From: Burkholderiales bacterium
GTDB lineage: Bacteria > Pseudomonadota > Gammaproteobacteria > Burkholderiales > SHXO01
Direction: 5' to 3'
Assembly (NCBI GenBank): GCA_020854105.1
Contig: JADZGB010000040.1
Coordinates: forward strand, 122,742 to 186,741
DNA: 64,000 bases
The translations under genes were made by a program, and so were the position numbers. Shown here in pieces: positions 52,819 through 61,050 of this stretch; position 1 is the first letter of the stretch, and every line of letters begins with the position of its first letter. The notes under the pieces were generated by a model that made no database searches, was not told where the DNA came from, and worked only from the letters and a program-made list of their open reading frames with translations.

Positions 52819-53898
52819 ATGAGCACAGATCTGATCTTCCGGCAGCTGTACGACGCTGCCTCGTCCACCTATACCTACCTGCTGGCCGACGCGCGCACGC
52901 ACGAGGCGGTGCTGATCGATACCGTGTTCGAACAGCATCCGCGCGACAAGGCGCTGCTGGAGGAACTGGGGCTCAGCCTGCTTACAGTGCTCGACACGCA
53001 TTGCCATGCCGACCACGTCACCGGCGCCTGGCTGATGCAGCAGGCCACGGGCTGCCGCTACGGCATCTCCCGGCGCTACGGTCCCGACATCGCCTGTGCC
53101 GACCTGCCACTGGACCATGGCGATGCGGTGCACTTCGGCAGCCACACCCTGGAGGTGCGCGCCACGCCCGGACACACCGACGGCTGCATCACCTACGTGA
53201 CCGGTGACCGGCACATGGCCTTCACCGGCGATGCGCTGCTCATCCGCGGGGCAGGACGCTGCGACTTCCAGCAGGGCAACGCCCACACTCTCTACCGCTC
53301 GATCGTCGGGCAGATCTTCACCCTGCCCGACAGCTGCGCGGTCTACCCGGGGCACGACTACAGCGGCCGGACCATGTCCACGGTGGGTGAGGAGAAGGCG
53401 CACAACCCGCGCATCGGCGGCCACGCCGACGAGCGCGACTTCGTGGGCTTCATGGAGAACCTGAATCTGCCGCACCCCAAACAGATCGACCAGGCGCTGC
53501 CGGCCAACCTGCGCTGCGGCCGGCCCGAGGATGGCCGCGTGCCGCTACCGGCCGAGTGGGGGCCGGTGCGCCAGAACTACGCCGGCCTGCTCGAGATCGA
53601 TCCCGAGTGGGTGGTGCAGCACCGGGGCGAGGTGCACGTGCTGGACGTGCGCCAGCCGCAGGAGATGCAGGAGTCGCTCGGCTTCATCGAAGGCGCGCAG
53701 CCGATCCCGTTGAACGAGCTGAAGGCAAGGCTGTCCGAAATTCCAAGGGACAGGCCGGTGGTCGCGGTATGCCATGCCGGGATGCGCTCGGGCCAGGCGA
53801 CCGTGATCCTGCGTGCAGCGGGATTCGAGCGCTACGCGAACATGCGTGGCGGCATGCTGCTGTGGTCGCAGCTGGGCCTGCCCGTTCAGACACGCTGA
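52819..53898 (+). CDS. Persulfide dioxygenase-rhodanese fusion (ETHE1-type)
   Basis: 359 residues. Residues 1-240 are an ETHE1-type metallo-beta-lactamase fold: THCHADHVTGA with His61, His63, Asp65 and His66, then TPGHTDGCITYV, FTGDALLIRGAGRCDFQQGN and YPGHDYSG. Residues 265-359 are a rhodanese with active-site Cys318 in VCHAGMRSGQ. The dioxygenase half oxidises glutathione persulfide to sulfite and the rhodanese half makes thiosulfate or moves sulfane sulfur; this fusion is known in Burkholderia. AGGGACGCCC precedes the ATG. The first gene of a plus-strand run; the aldo-keto reductase gene starts 15 bp later. Confidence 0.92.
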   Translation: MSTDLIFRQLYDAASSTYTYLLADARTHEAVLIDTVFEQHPRDKALLEELGLSLLTVLDTHCHADHVTGAWLMQQATGCRYGISRRYGPDIACADLPLDHGDAVHFGSHTLEVRATPGHTDGCITYVTGDRHMAFTGDALLIRGAGRCDFQQGNAHTLYRSIVGQIFTLPDSCAVYPGHDYSGRTMSTVGEEKAHNPRIGGHADERDFVGFMENLNLPHPKQIDQALPANLRCGRPEDGRVPLPAEWGPVRQNYAGLLEIDPEWVVQHRGEVHVLDVRQPQEMQESLGFIEGAQPIPLNELKARLSEIPRDRPVVAVCHAGMRSGQATVILRAAGFERYANMRGGMLLWSQLGLPVQTR

Positions 53899-53913
53899 TT
53901 GCGGGAGGCCTGG

Positions 53914-55107
53914 ATGGTCGGTCGTCGTGAATTCATGGCGCTGGGTGCGGGTACTGCGCTCGGGATGTCCGCGATGGCGCACTCGCAGGAGGAGACGGCG
54001 CCGCGCATCAGGCGCTACGCCACGCTGGGGCGTACCGGGCTGAAGGTGTCCGACATCTCGTTCGGTTCCGCCAGCACCTCGGACGCGGCGCTGGTGCGCC
54101 ATGCCTTCGAGCGCGGCGTGAACTTCTTCGACACCGCGGAGAGCTATCACGGCGGATTCGCCGAGGAGGCCATCGGCGAGGCTCTGCAGGGCCGGCGCGA
54201 CAAGGTCGTCCTGAGCAGCAAGACCCGGGCAGGTGCGCGCGAGACCCGCGCCGGGATGATGCGAGCGCTCGAGCGCAGCCTGAAGCGGCTGGGCACGGAT
54301 TACCTGGACATCTACTTCAACCATGCCGTCGACGACGTCGAGCGCATGCAGAACGAGGAGTGGTGGGCGTTCACCGAACTGGCGAAGAAGCAGGGCAAGA
54401 TCCGCTTCCGCGGCATGTCGGGACACGGCAGCGACCTGGTGGAGTGCCTGGACTACGTCATCGACAAGGATCTCGCGGATGTCATCCTGGTCGCCTACAA
54501 CTTCGCCCAGGATCCGAGCTTCACCGACCGGCTGCGCCACACCTTCCACTGGGCCGCGATCCAGAGCGACCTGCCGCCGCGTCTGAAAAAGGCGAGGGAG
54601 AAGGGCATCGGTGTGCTGGCGATGAAGACGCTGATGGGCGCCCGCCTCAACGACATGCGGCCGTACGAACGTCCCGGCTCGACTTTCTCCAACGCGGCGT
54701 TCCGCTGGGTGCTCTCCGGCGGGTATGCCGATGCGCTGCTCGTCTCGATGACCAGCAAGGCGGAGGTCGACGAGTACCTGCGTGCCTCCGGCGATGCCGC
54801 CGTCAGACAGGGCGACGTGCAGCTGCTGGAACGCTATGCGCAGATGCAGGCGTCGAGCTACTGCCAGAGCGGCTGCAACGCCTGCGCGGGCAGCTGCCCG
54901 GAGGACGTCGCCATCGCCGAGGTTCTGCGCACGCGCATGTACGCGGTGGACTATGGCCGTCCCGAGCTGGCGCGCAGCGAGTACGCCGCGCTCGGCGCGC
55001 CGGCGGCGGCCTGCCTGGCCTGCGCGCACCAGTCCTGCCTGGGGGCGTGCCCGGCGCGCATTCCGATCGCCAGCTTCACGCGCGAGGCGGCGCAGCGGCT
55101 CGGGTGA
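53914..55107 (+). CDS. Tat-exported aldo/keto reductase with C-terminal Fe-S cluster region
   Basis: 397 residues. Twin-arginine signal GRREFMALGAGTALGMSAM at 3-21. The AKR barrel has Asp73, Tyr78 (FFDTAESYHGG) and Lys103, and a DYLDIYFNHAVDD strand. After about residue 310 there are Cys clusters: YCQSGCNACAGSCPED and ACLACAHQSCLGACP, a ferredoxin-like domain for one or two 4Fe-4S clusters. AKRs of this kind act on unknown substrates, probably linked to an electron carrier rather than NADPH. GGGAGG stands 5 nt before the chosen ATG; the TTG upstream was rejected. A TGACG junction couples it to the AlkB-like gene. Confidence 0.88.
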   Translation: MVGRREFMALGAGTALGMSAMAHSQEETAPRIRRYATLGRTGLKVSDISFGSASTSDAALVRHAFERGVNFFDTAESYHGGFAEEAIGEALQGRRDKVVLSSKTRAGARETRAGMMRALERSLKRLGTDYLDIYFNHAVDDVERMQNEEWWAFTELAKKQGKIRFRGMSGHGSDLVECLDYVIDKDLADVILVAYNFAQDPSFTDRLRHTFHWAAIQSDLPPRLKKAREKGIGVLAMKTLMGARLNDMRPYERPGSTFSNAAFRWVLSGGYADALLVSMTSKAEVDEYLRASGDAAVRQGDVQLLERYAQMQASSYCQSGCNACAGSCPEDVAIAEVLRTRMYAVDYGRPELARSEYAALGAPAAACLACAHQSCLGACPARIPIASFTREAAQRLG

Positions 55108-55109
55108 CG

Positions 55110-55697
55110 ATGTCCGCGCCGCACCAGGCGCCGCTGCTCGATGCGCTGGCCGAGCTGCCGCCAGGCATGCGCTACGTAGAGGAATTCCTGGATGCCGAAG
55201 AGGAAGCGGCCCTGCTTCGGGCGATCGCTGTGCTGCCGCTGCACAACGCGCGCTACAAGGAATACACCGCACGGCGGCGCACGGCGGCATTCGGTGTCAT
55301 GTTCGACTTCACAGGCAAGCGCATGGTGGACGCACCTCCCATTCCCGATTTCCTGCTGCGGCTGCGCGAGCGCGTCGGGTGTCTCGCGCAGGTGCGGGCC
55401 GATGCGTTCGCGCATGCGCTGGTCACCGAGTACCCGGCCGGGGCGGCGCTGGGCTGGCACCGCGACGTCGGCGCCTTTGCCGTGGTGGCCGGTGTCTCCC
55501 TCGGCAGTGCATGCCGCATGCGGCTGCGGCCCTATCCGCCGCCCGCCGGACGCAGCGGTCCACGCGCGAGCCTGGAACTGGGGCCACGCTCGGCCTATGT
55601 CCTGCGCGAGCAGGCACGCTGGGCATGGGAACACGCGATCCCGCCTACACCGGGCCTGCGCTGGTCGATTACCCTGCGCACTCTGCGTTCCAGGTAA
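55110..55697 (+). CDS. AlkB-like Fe(II)/2-oxoglutarate dioxygenase
   Basis: 195 residues. The double-stranded beta-helix iron site is His117, Asp119 (GWHRDVGAF) and His175 (WAWEHAIPP); the 2-oxoglutarate arginine pair is RWSITLRTL (Arg184, Arg190). AlkB-family proteins remove methyl groups from DNA or RNA bases by oxidation. This one belongs to the shorter AlkB-homolog branch; the substrate is not decided. It follows the aldo-keto reductase by 2 bp, so it is in the same transcript. Confidence 0.88.
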   Translation: MSAPHQAPLLDALAELPPGMRYVEEFLDAEEEAALLRAIAVLPLHNARYKEYTARRRTAAFGVMFDFTGKRMVDAPPIPDFLLRLRERVGCLAQVRADAFAHALVTEYPAGAALGWHRDVGAFAVVAGVSLGSACRMRLRPYPPPAGRSGPRASLELGPRSAYVLREQARWAWEHAIPPTPGLRWSITLRTLRSR

Positions 55698-55708
55698 TTG
55701 AACTTCCG

Positions 55709-56110
55709 ATGCTGCGATTCCTCGCCCACTTCCTGTTAATCCTGGCGGCCTGGACCGTCGTCATCAAGTATCTGTTCCCGGTCGGTTATGCCGTGTGGCA
55801 GGGCGAGCCGCCGCTCACCCACGTGTACCTGGATTTCTGGCCAGTCGTGCACGTGTGGCTGGGGTGGTCGCTGCTCGACTGGCAGCGCCATACCTATGCA
55901 TTCGCCTTGATCGTGTCCGTGGCCGAGATCGTGATCGTGGTGAGCAAGTTCGTGCTGTTCCTGGCCGATCCCGAGTGGACGATCTGGCGTACCAACTGGT
56001 TCGTCAACAAGGTCTTCGTGCTCGGCTGCTTCACGCTGCTGCTCGGCTATCTGCTCACGCATGCGGCAGCGCTGCGACGTCGCGGCGCCCCGGCGACAAC
56101 CGGCGTGTAG
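55709..56110 (+). CDS. Three-to-four-helix membrane protein, unknown
   Basis: 133 residues with helices at about 3-25 (FLAHFLLILAAWTVVIKYLF), 63-85 (YAFALIVSVAEIVIVVSKFV) and 97-118 (WFVNKVFVLGCFTLLLGYLL). Trp-rich loops between (DFWPVVHVWLGWSLLDW). I do not recognise the family. It follows the AlkB-like gene by 11 bp and is probably the last gene of this operon. Confidence 0.7.
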   Translation: MLRFLAHFLLILAAWTVVIKYLFPVGYAVWQGEPPLTHVYLDFWPVVHVWLGWSLLDWQRHTYAFALIVSVAEIVIVVSKFVLFLADPEWTIWRTNWFVNKVFVLGCFTLLLGYLLTHAAALRRRGAPATTGV

Positions 56111-56113
56111 CGC

Positions 56114-56167
56114 ACCGGGAAATCTGCACCGGGACATCCGCAACCGGGACATCTACCCCGGGACATT
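56114..56167. repeat. Four-copy 14/15-bp tandem repeat
   Basis: ACCGGGAAATC (56114), ACCGGGACATC (56128), ACCGGGACATC (56143) and CCCGGGACATT (56157) are spaced 14, 15 and 14 bp with short variable linkers. It fills the spacer between the convergent membrane-protein and otsB genes. Confidence 0.8.
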
Positions 56168-56235
56168 GCGAGGCGCCGGGTTCCAGCGGCCGGGCGCCCA
56201 GTTTCCGCAACCGCGCACGTTTCCGCCGCAGCCTG

Positions 56236-57000
56236 CTAGCGGCCGCGCCGATCGGCGCTCACGCGCAGCGCATCGAGGGCGGCATTGAGCCAGCTGCGGA
56301 CGTCGGACGCACCGCCCAGGCGCCAGCGCGCGCAACTCGCGCCGAGGCCGATCTTGATCGCTTCGCCGCCCAGTGCGTCAACCGCGGCGAACCCATGCTC
56401 GTCGGTCGCGTCATCGCCCAGGAAGACGGGCACGCGCCCGGCGAAGGGCGCCTCGTGCATGAACGCGCGGATCGCCGTGCCCTTGTCCGTCTGCGCCGGC
56501 TTGAGTTCGAACACCATCTTGCCGGCCATCAGCTCGTACTCCGGCGCCAGGCGTTCCTCCAGCATCTTCATCTGCGTCCGGGCCATCTCGGCGAGCTGGG
56601 GCGCGAGCCGGTAGTGCAGGGCGACGCTGGCCCCCTTCTTCTCCACCAGCAGGCCGCGATGACGGGCAGACAGATCGTTCAGCGCGGCGGCGGCTTCGTC
56701 CAGCGGCTGCCGCAGGGCGTCGGCACGGTGCAGGCGCAGGGAGGCATCCCGGCGTTCGTATCCATGCTGCCCGGCAAGCGGGAGCACGAGCGGCTGGAAC
56801 AGCTGATCGATCTCGGCGATCGAGCGCCCGCTCACGAGGGCGAGCGCACCGTCGAGCGCCGCGTGCAGGCGGGTGAGCAGGCCGCGCAGGGCCGCATCCA
56901 CGCGCACGTCCTGGGGACGGGCGACGATAGGCAGCAGCGTGCCATCCACGTCCAGGAACAGGGCATGCGCGCGCGTGAGCGGTGCCGGACGCATGCTCAT
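56236..57000 (-). CDS. otsB: Trehalose-6-phosphate phosphatase
   Basis: 254 residues, HAD superfamily. Nucleophile Asp17 and Asp19 in LFLDVDGTLLP, LVSGRSIAEID, the cap motif GQHGYERRD and KGASVALHYRLAP, and the metal loop VPVFLGDDATDEHGFAAVD. It removes phosphate from trehalose 6-phosphate in the cytoplasm. The ATG overlaps the otsA stop (ATGA), so production is coupled to the synthase. Trehalose protects against osmotic, heat and desiccation stress. Confidence 0.94.
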   Translation of the reverse strand: MSMRPAPLTRAHALFLDVDGTLLPIVARPQDVRVDAALRGLLTRLHAALDGALALVSGRSIAEIDQLFQPLVLPLAGQHGYERRDASLRLHRADALRQPLDEAAAALNDLSARHRGLLVEKKGASVALHYRLAPQLAEMARTQMKMLEERLAPEYELMAGKMVFELKPAQTDKGTAIRAFMHEAPFAGRVPVFLGDDATDEHGFAAVDALGGEAIKIGLGASCARWRLGGASDVRSWLNAALDALRVSADRRGR

Positions 57001-59246
57001 CGGATCATCGTCCGCGCTTCGACCCCCTGGGTGCGGGAGAGCACGCGCCCCCGATGGCGCATGCGCGCGGCATCCATCAGCATGCGTCCGGCCCAGCGAT
57101 AGACGTTGAACTCCTGAACCAGGCTGCGCATGCTGCGCATGCGCACGCGCTGCTCCTCCGGTGTCATGTCGAGTGCAAGGTGCAGCGCGGCCGCGGCCTG
57201 GTCGATGTCGTAGGGATTGACGATCAGCGCGTCGGCCAGTTCGCGTGCCGCCCCGGTGAACTGGGACAGGATCAGCACGCCTTGATCGTCGTCACGGGCC
57301 GCGATGAATTCCTTGGCCACGAGGTTCATGCCATCGTGCAGGCTGGAGACATAGCACAGCTCGGCCGCACGATAGAGTTCGTAGACCTGGTTCACGTCGT
57401 GATGCTCGATCAGCAGGATGATGGGCTTGTACCCGGGCTGCCCGAAACGGACGTTGATCGCATCGGCCAGTTCGCGTACGCGAGCCTCGAAGTTCTGGTA
57501 TTCGTCGATGGTCGATCGCGAAGGCGCCGCCACCTGGACGAAGGCGAACTGCCCGATCCACCGCGGTTCGAGTTCGAGCAGCCGCTCGACCGCGCGAAAG
57601 CGCTCGAGGATCCCCTTGGTGTAGTCGAGCCTGTCCACCCCCACCGCGAGCCTGGTGGCAGCAGGCAGCGACAGACGCTCGCGCACCGCGCGCCGGCATT
57701 CGGCGACGCTTGCCTGGTTGCGCAGCGCCGCGGGCGGCCACTCGATCGAGATCGGATAGCGTCGCACCTCGGTCGGATCCCCGCGATAGGAGACGCTGAA
57801 GGTCTCGCGATCCACGCGTGCCTCGAGGAACCGGTCCACCGTATCGAAGAAGTTGTTGCAGTGTGACTGCGTGTGGAACCCCAGGATCGACGAGCCGAGC
57901 ATGCCGTCGAGGATCTCCTCGCGCCAGGGCAGGATGCCGAAGGACTCGAAATTCGGCCAGGGAATGTGCCAGAAGGTGATGATGGTGGCACGGGGCAGCT
58001 GCTCGCGAATCATCCTGGGCAGAAGAGCGAAGTGGTAGTCCTGGACCAGCACGATCGGATCCTCGGTCTGCGCCTCCTGCACCACCACGTCGGCGAAACG
58101 CTGGTTGACGCGCCGGTACTCCTGCCAGTCCTCGTTGCGGAACACCGGCCGCGTGTGTGCGATGTGGCACAGCGGCCACATGCCTTCGTTCGAGAAGCCG
58201 TAGTAGTAGCCCTGCTCCTCCTCCCTGGTGAGCCAGACGCGCCGGATGCGGTAGGAAGGCCGCTCGGGCGGCACCATCACGTGGTCGCGGGCATCGACCG
58301 TGTCGCGATCGGCCGAGCCGGCGCCGTGCGCGATCCACGTTCCCGAGCAGGCCCGCATCACCGGCTCGAGCGCGGTCACCAGGCCGCTCGCCGGGCGCTG
58401 CACCTCGACCACGTTTCCGTTGCGGCGCACGTGGATGTAGGGCTCGCGATTGGAGACGATCAGCACCTCGTCGCCCTTCAGATCCTCGCGCAGGATGCGG
58501 CGCAGTGCTTCGGGTCCCCACGTCGTCTGGCTCTCGTCGCGCGAGCGCCTCTGCATCTCAAGATCCTGGACCAGCGCCCGCAGATCCCTGGCGATGGGCT
58601 GCAGCGAACGCGGTGGCCGGGCGCGCACCGCGCCGGGGGCGCGCAGCAGCGTCTCACCGGAGATGAGCGCCTTGATGCTCGAGATCCAGCCGCGCCAGCT
58701 GATCTCCGCGATCACCACGGTGATGAGCGCGACCACCGCCGCGATGGAGGCGAAGAGGTAGAAGAGGTACTCCTTGGTGTCCGCACTGCGGCGCTCGACG
58801 AAGCTCATGTCGTGCAGGATGATGAGCTTCCCGAGCGCCTCGCCCTCCCATGTGATGGAGTTGACCGACAGATGCACCGGGCCGGTCGGGATCTGCAGCA
58901 CGCGATGCCGATCGTCGTCCAGGACACTGCTGCTGCAATCGATGGTTCGCGGGAAGGATGCGGTCGCGTACAGACGAGTGCCGTCGCTGGCGCACAGTCC
59001 CACGGCGTAGACGCGCTCGTCGGTGACGATCCGATCCAGGAACCTCGACAATTTCTGCTCGCCGGCCTCGTCGCGTACCAGTCCGGCAAGCGATTCCTGG
59101 GTGGCATTGGTGATGAGCGCGGCCCGGATGTCGAGATCGCGGACGAACCACTGCAGCGCGAGGCGATCGACGAGCGGAATTACCGCGTAGGCGATGCCTG
59201 CGAGCGCGATGCCCAGTGGCAGGAGAAAGCGAAGAGAAAGACGCAT
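56997..59246 (-). CDS. otsA: Membrane-anchored trehalose-6-phosphate synthase with periplasmic N-terminal domain
   Basis: 749 residues, versus about 470 for plain OtsA. Helix 1 at about 7-27 and helix 2 at about 165-187 bracket an extracytoplasmic domain with two Cys (GLCASDGTRLY; RTIDCSSSV). A HAMP-like segment to about 240 leads into the GT20 synthase (VLIVSNREPYIH, GLVTALEPVM, LVQDYHFALLPRMI, FWHIPWPN, VGVDRLDYTKGI, LHDGMNLVAKEF). It joins glucose from UDP-glucose to glucose 6-phosphate. The receptor-like front end suggests activity is tuned by an external signal such as osmotic pressure. First gene of otsAB. Confidence 0.92.
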   Translation of the reverse strand: MRLSLRFLLPLGIALAGIAYAVIPLVDRLALQWFVRDLDIRAALITNATQESLAGLVRDEAGEQKLSRFLDRIVTDERVYAVGLCASDGTRLYATASFPRTIDCSSSVLDDDRHRVLQIPTGPVHLSVNSITWEGEALGKLIILHDMSFVERRSADTKEYLFYLFASIAAVVALITVVIAEISWRGWISSIKALISGETLLRAPGAVRARPPRSLQPIARDLRALVQDLEMQRRSRDESQTTWGPEALRRILREDLKGDEVLIVSNREPYIHVRRNGNVVEVQRPASGLVTALEPVMRACSGTWIAHGAGSADRDTVDARDHVMVPPERPSYRIRRVWLTREEEQGYYYGFSNEGMWPLCHIAHTRPVFRNEDWQEYRRVNQRFADVVVQEAQTEDPIVLVQDYHFALLPRMIREQLPRATIITFWHIPWPNFESFGILPWREEILDGMLGSSILGFHTQSHCNNFFDTVDRFLEARVDRETFSVSYRGDPTEVRRYPISIEWPPAALRNQASVAECRRAVRERLSLPAATRLAVGVDRLDYTKGILERFRAVERLLELEPRWIGQFAFVQVAAPSRSTIDEYQNFEARVRELADAINVRFGQPGYKPIILLIEHHDVNQVYELYRAAELCYVSSLHDGMNLVAKEFIAARDDDQGVLILSQFTGAARELADALIVNPYDIDQAAAALHLALDMTPEEQRVRMRSMRSLVQEFNVYRWAGRMLMDAARMRHRGRVLSRTQGVEARTMIR

Positions 59247-59368
59247 GCAGATGCGATGAAGCTTGCAATTTATACATGCCGCGTCGCGGCGCTACCTCAA
59301 GGGTAGCGCAAGCGATGGGTCGGGTGTGCTGTTCCCCGCAGCCGCCGGTCCAAGCACGGGGCATTCGG

Positions 59369-59791
59369 ATGGTGCTCGCGAAGGCGGGCACGCGCGCAGC
59401 GTCGAACACGGCCAGGCATTCTCGTGCTTTTCGAACCCTGTCCATTGCACTGGTCGCCGCCATCGCGTTACTGCCCGGTCCTGAGATGGCGGACACGATA
59501 CGCATCGACAGGCCCCATCGCGGTGCCGTGATCTACGACGTGAGCGGGAACCTGTTCGTCGAAGCGGAACTTGCGCAGGCGGACCCGGGATCAGGCATGC
59601 GATTCCGGCTCCTCATCGATGGCCGGTGTGTCGCGCGTGACAGTTTTCTTCCCGTATTCCTTCTTTACGACGTGCCGGCGGGGCGCCACTGCATGCAGGT
59701 GTTGATCGTGGACCGCCATGGCGAAGTGATGGAGAGGTCGCGTCCGCACCCCTTCACCATGGACCTCGAAACGAACCCGTACGAGGAGTAA
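59369..59791 (+). CDS. Secreted protein of unknown family
   Basis: 140 residues with a signal peptide (LSIALVAAIALLPGPEMADT). The mature part has an immunoglobulin-like look: IDRPHRGAVIYDVSGNLFVE, AGRHCMQVLIVDRHGEVMER, with two Cys (RCVARDSF, RHCMQV). The family is not recognised. It is divergent from otsA across about 120 bp. Its 3' end abuts the breakpoint of the minus-strand cytochrome oxidase remnant. Confidence 0.6.
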   Translation: MVLAKAGTRAASNTARHSRAFRTLSIALVAAIALLPGPEMADTIRIDRPHRGAVIYDVSGNLFVEAELAQADPGSGMRFRLLIDGRCVARDSFLPVFLLYDVPAGRHCMQVLIVDRHGEVMERSRPHPFTMDLETNPYEE

Positions 59792-59792
59792 G

Positions 59793-60000
59793 ACATCTCC
59801 ACCACCGGTACGGCGAACAGGAACATCATCGTGCTGCCGTGCATGGTGAACAGCTGGTTGTAGGTCGCCTGGCTCACCAGGTCGTTCTCCGGCACCGCGA
59901 GCTGGGTGCACATGATGAGTGCGAGCACGCCGGCGAGCAGCGACGCGCCCAGCAGGGCCAGCGCTGCGACGCGCCCGCGAGTGCGGCAATCGGCAGCATG
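59793..60000 (-). pseudogene. Cytochrome c oxidase subunit I N-terminal remnant
   Basis: AGGAGG and an ATG at 60000 give MLPIAALAG. One base off, the frame continues VAALALLGASLLAGVLALI, then QLAVPENDLVSQATYNQLFT and MHGSTMMFLFAVPVVEM. QLFTMHGTxMMFLFAVP is the invariant first-helix heme region of subunit I. About 65 residues remain, with a one-base shift near 59970, and the rest (about 90 percent of the gene) is missing beyond 59793, next to the end of the secreted-protein gene. A deletion has removed the terminal oxidase gene. Confidence 0.78.
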
Positions 60001-60512
60001 GAGACCTCCTGGAGACGAGGGAAAGTGAAGCGAGGGTGGACGAAGCGTCTGCCCTCGCCGAGGCGCACTCGGCGCATGGCGCCGGTCTGGCTGTGCTGTC
60101 CGCCGGGTTCGGAGATGCCTGCGATCGCCTCGCCCGCGCTCTGCGCGCCGTCCACGAGGGCCATGTCGGCCAGCGACAGGATGCCGACCAGGCGCTTGTC
60201 GCGATCGAGCACCGGCAGGCGGCGAACCTGGATCTGCGCCATGTTGCGCGCCACCGACTCCACCTCGTCGTCCTCGAAGCAGTACTTCACGTCCCCGGTC
60301 ATGACCTCGCCGATGCGGGTGTCCGGGGCCATGCCTTTCGCCACCGCGCGTACCGCGATGTCGCGGTCGGTGATCATGCCGGTCAGACGGTCGCCATCGC
60401 GCACGGGCAGAATGCCCGCGTCCAGCTGCGCCATCTCCACGGCAGCGTCGCGGATGGTCTGGTCCGGCGTGGCAATGTGTACGTCGCGGGTCATGGCTTC
60501 GCTCACTTTCAT
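59874..60512 (-). CDS. Two-CBS-domain protein with read-through tail
   Basis: 212 residues as read. Residues 1-130 are two CBS domains (MKVSEAMTRDVHIATPDQTI, GMITDRDIAVRAVAKGM, EVMTGDVKYCFEDDEVE, QVRRLPVLDRDKRLVGI), a Bateman module that binds adenosine nucleotides. The usual end of this family, GISEPGGQHSQ, falls at about 140. Beyond it the frame stays open through about 30 unrelated residues, the ribosome site of the cytochrome oxidase remnant and then its out-of-frame sequence, so the tail is probably an artefact of lost stop or frameshift. GAGGAGG precedes the start. Confidence 0.8.
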   Translation of the reverse strand: MKVSEAMTRDVHIATPDQTIRDAAVEMAQLDAGILPVRDGDRLTGMITDRDIAVRAVAKGMAPDTRIGEVMTGDVKYCFEDDEVESVARNMAQIQVRRLPVLDRDKRLVGILSLADMALVDGAQSAGEAIAGISEPGGQHSQTGAMRRVRLGEGRRFVHPRFTFPRLQEVSMLPIAALAGASQRWPCWARRCSPACSHSSCAPSSRCRRTTW

Positions 60513-60632
60513 GGTCGCCTCCTCGAATGGGATGAGCATGCGCGGCAACGCGTGTGCCGGAGTCAGGGTCGGGCGTGCGGGCAATGCACCTGCCTATAAT
60601 GCGCGGGGCACATCGCACGGCGGAGACCGGCA

Positions 60633-61049
60633 GTGGCGGAACAGGACGATCAGGGACAGGCGGCGCGCGCCGGCTCGCGCTACTTCGTACGGGCGCAGGA
60701 CGTGCCGGGCTACCACCCGGCCAATCACGTGGGCACCACCAACCGCCGCCTGATCGGGGCGGAGAACGTCGGCGCGCGCAACCTCGAGGTCGTGCTCGGC
60801 GTGATCGAGCGCGGCAAGGGCGCACTGCCGCACGCGCATCCGGGAATCGAACAGGTATGCTACATGCTCGCCGGCCGTGCGCGTGTGCAGGTGGGCGACG
60901 AGTCGCGCGAGATCGGTGCCGACGAATGCTGCTTCCTGCCGGCCGACCTGCCGCACGTGTTCACCGTGGTGAGCGACGAACCGGTGCGGGTGCTGGTGAT
61001 CTACTCGCCGCCGTACGAGGAGAACCCGGTGCGCGTGGTGCGGAGTTGA
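60633..61049 (+). CDS. Cupin-domain protein
   Basis: 138 residues. Metal-site cupin motif 1 is GALPHAHPGIEQVCYMLAGR (G-x5-HxH-x4-E-x6-G) and motif 2 is FLPADLPHVFTVVSD. A single-cupin beta-barrel binds a metal and a small organic acid, but the role is not known; a mixed enzyme or sensor function is possible. GTG start with GGAG upstream. Stop to next start is 1 bp, so it is in one operon with the Bug receptor and probably the CoA transferase. Confidence 0.88.
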   Translation: MAEQDDQGQAARAGSRYFVRAQDVPGYHPANHVGTTNRRLIGAENVGARNLEVVLGVIERGKGALPHAHPGIEQVCYMLAGRARVQVGDESREIGADECCFLPADLPHVFTVVSDEPVRVLVIYSPPYEENPVRVVRS

Positions 61050-61050
61050 C

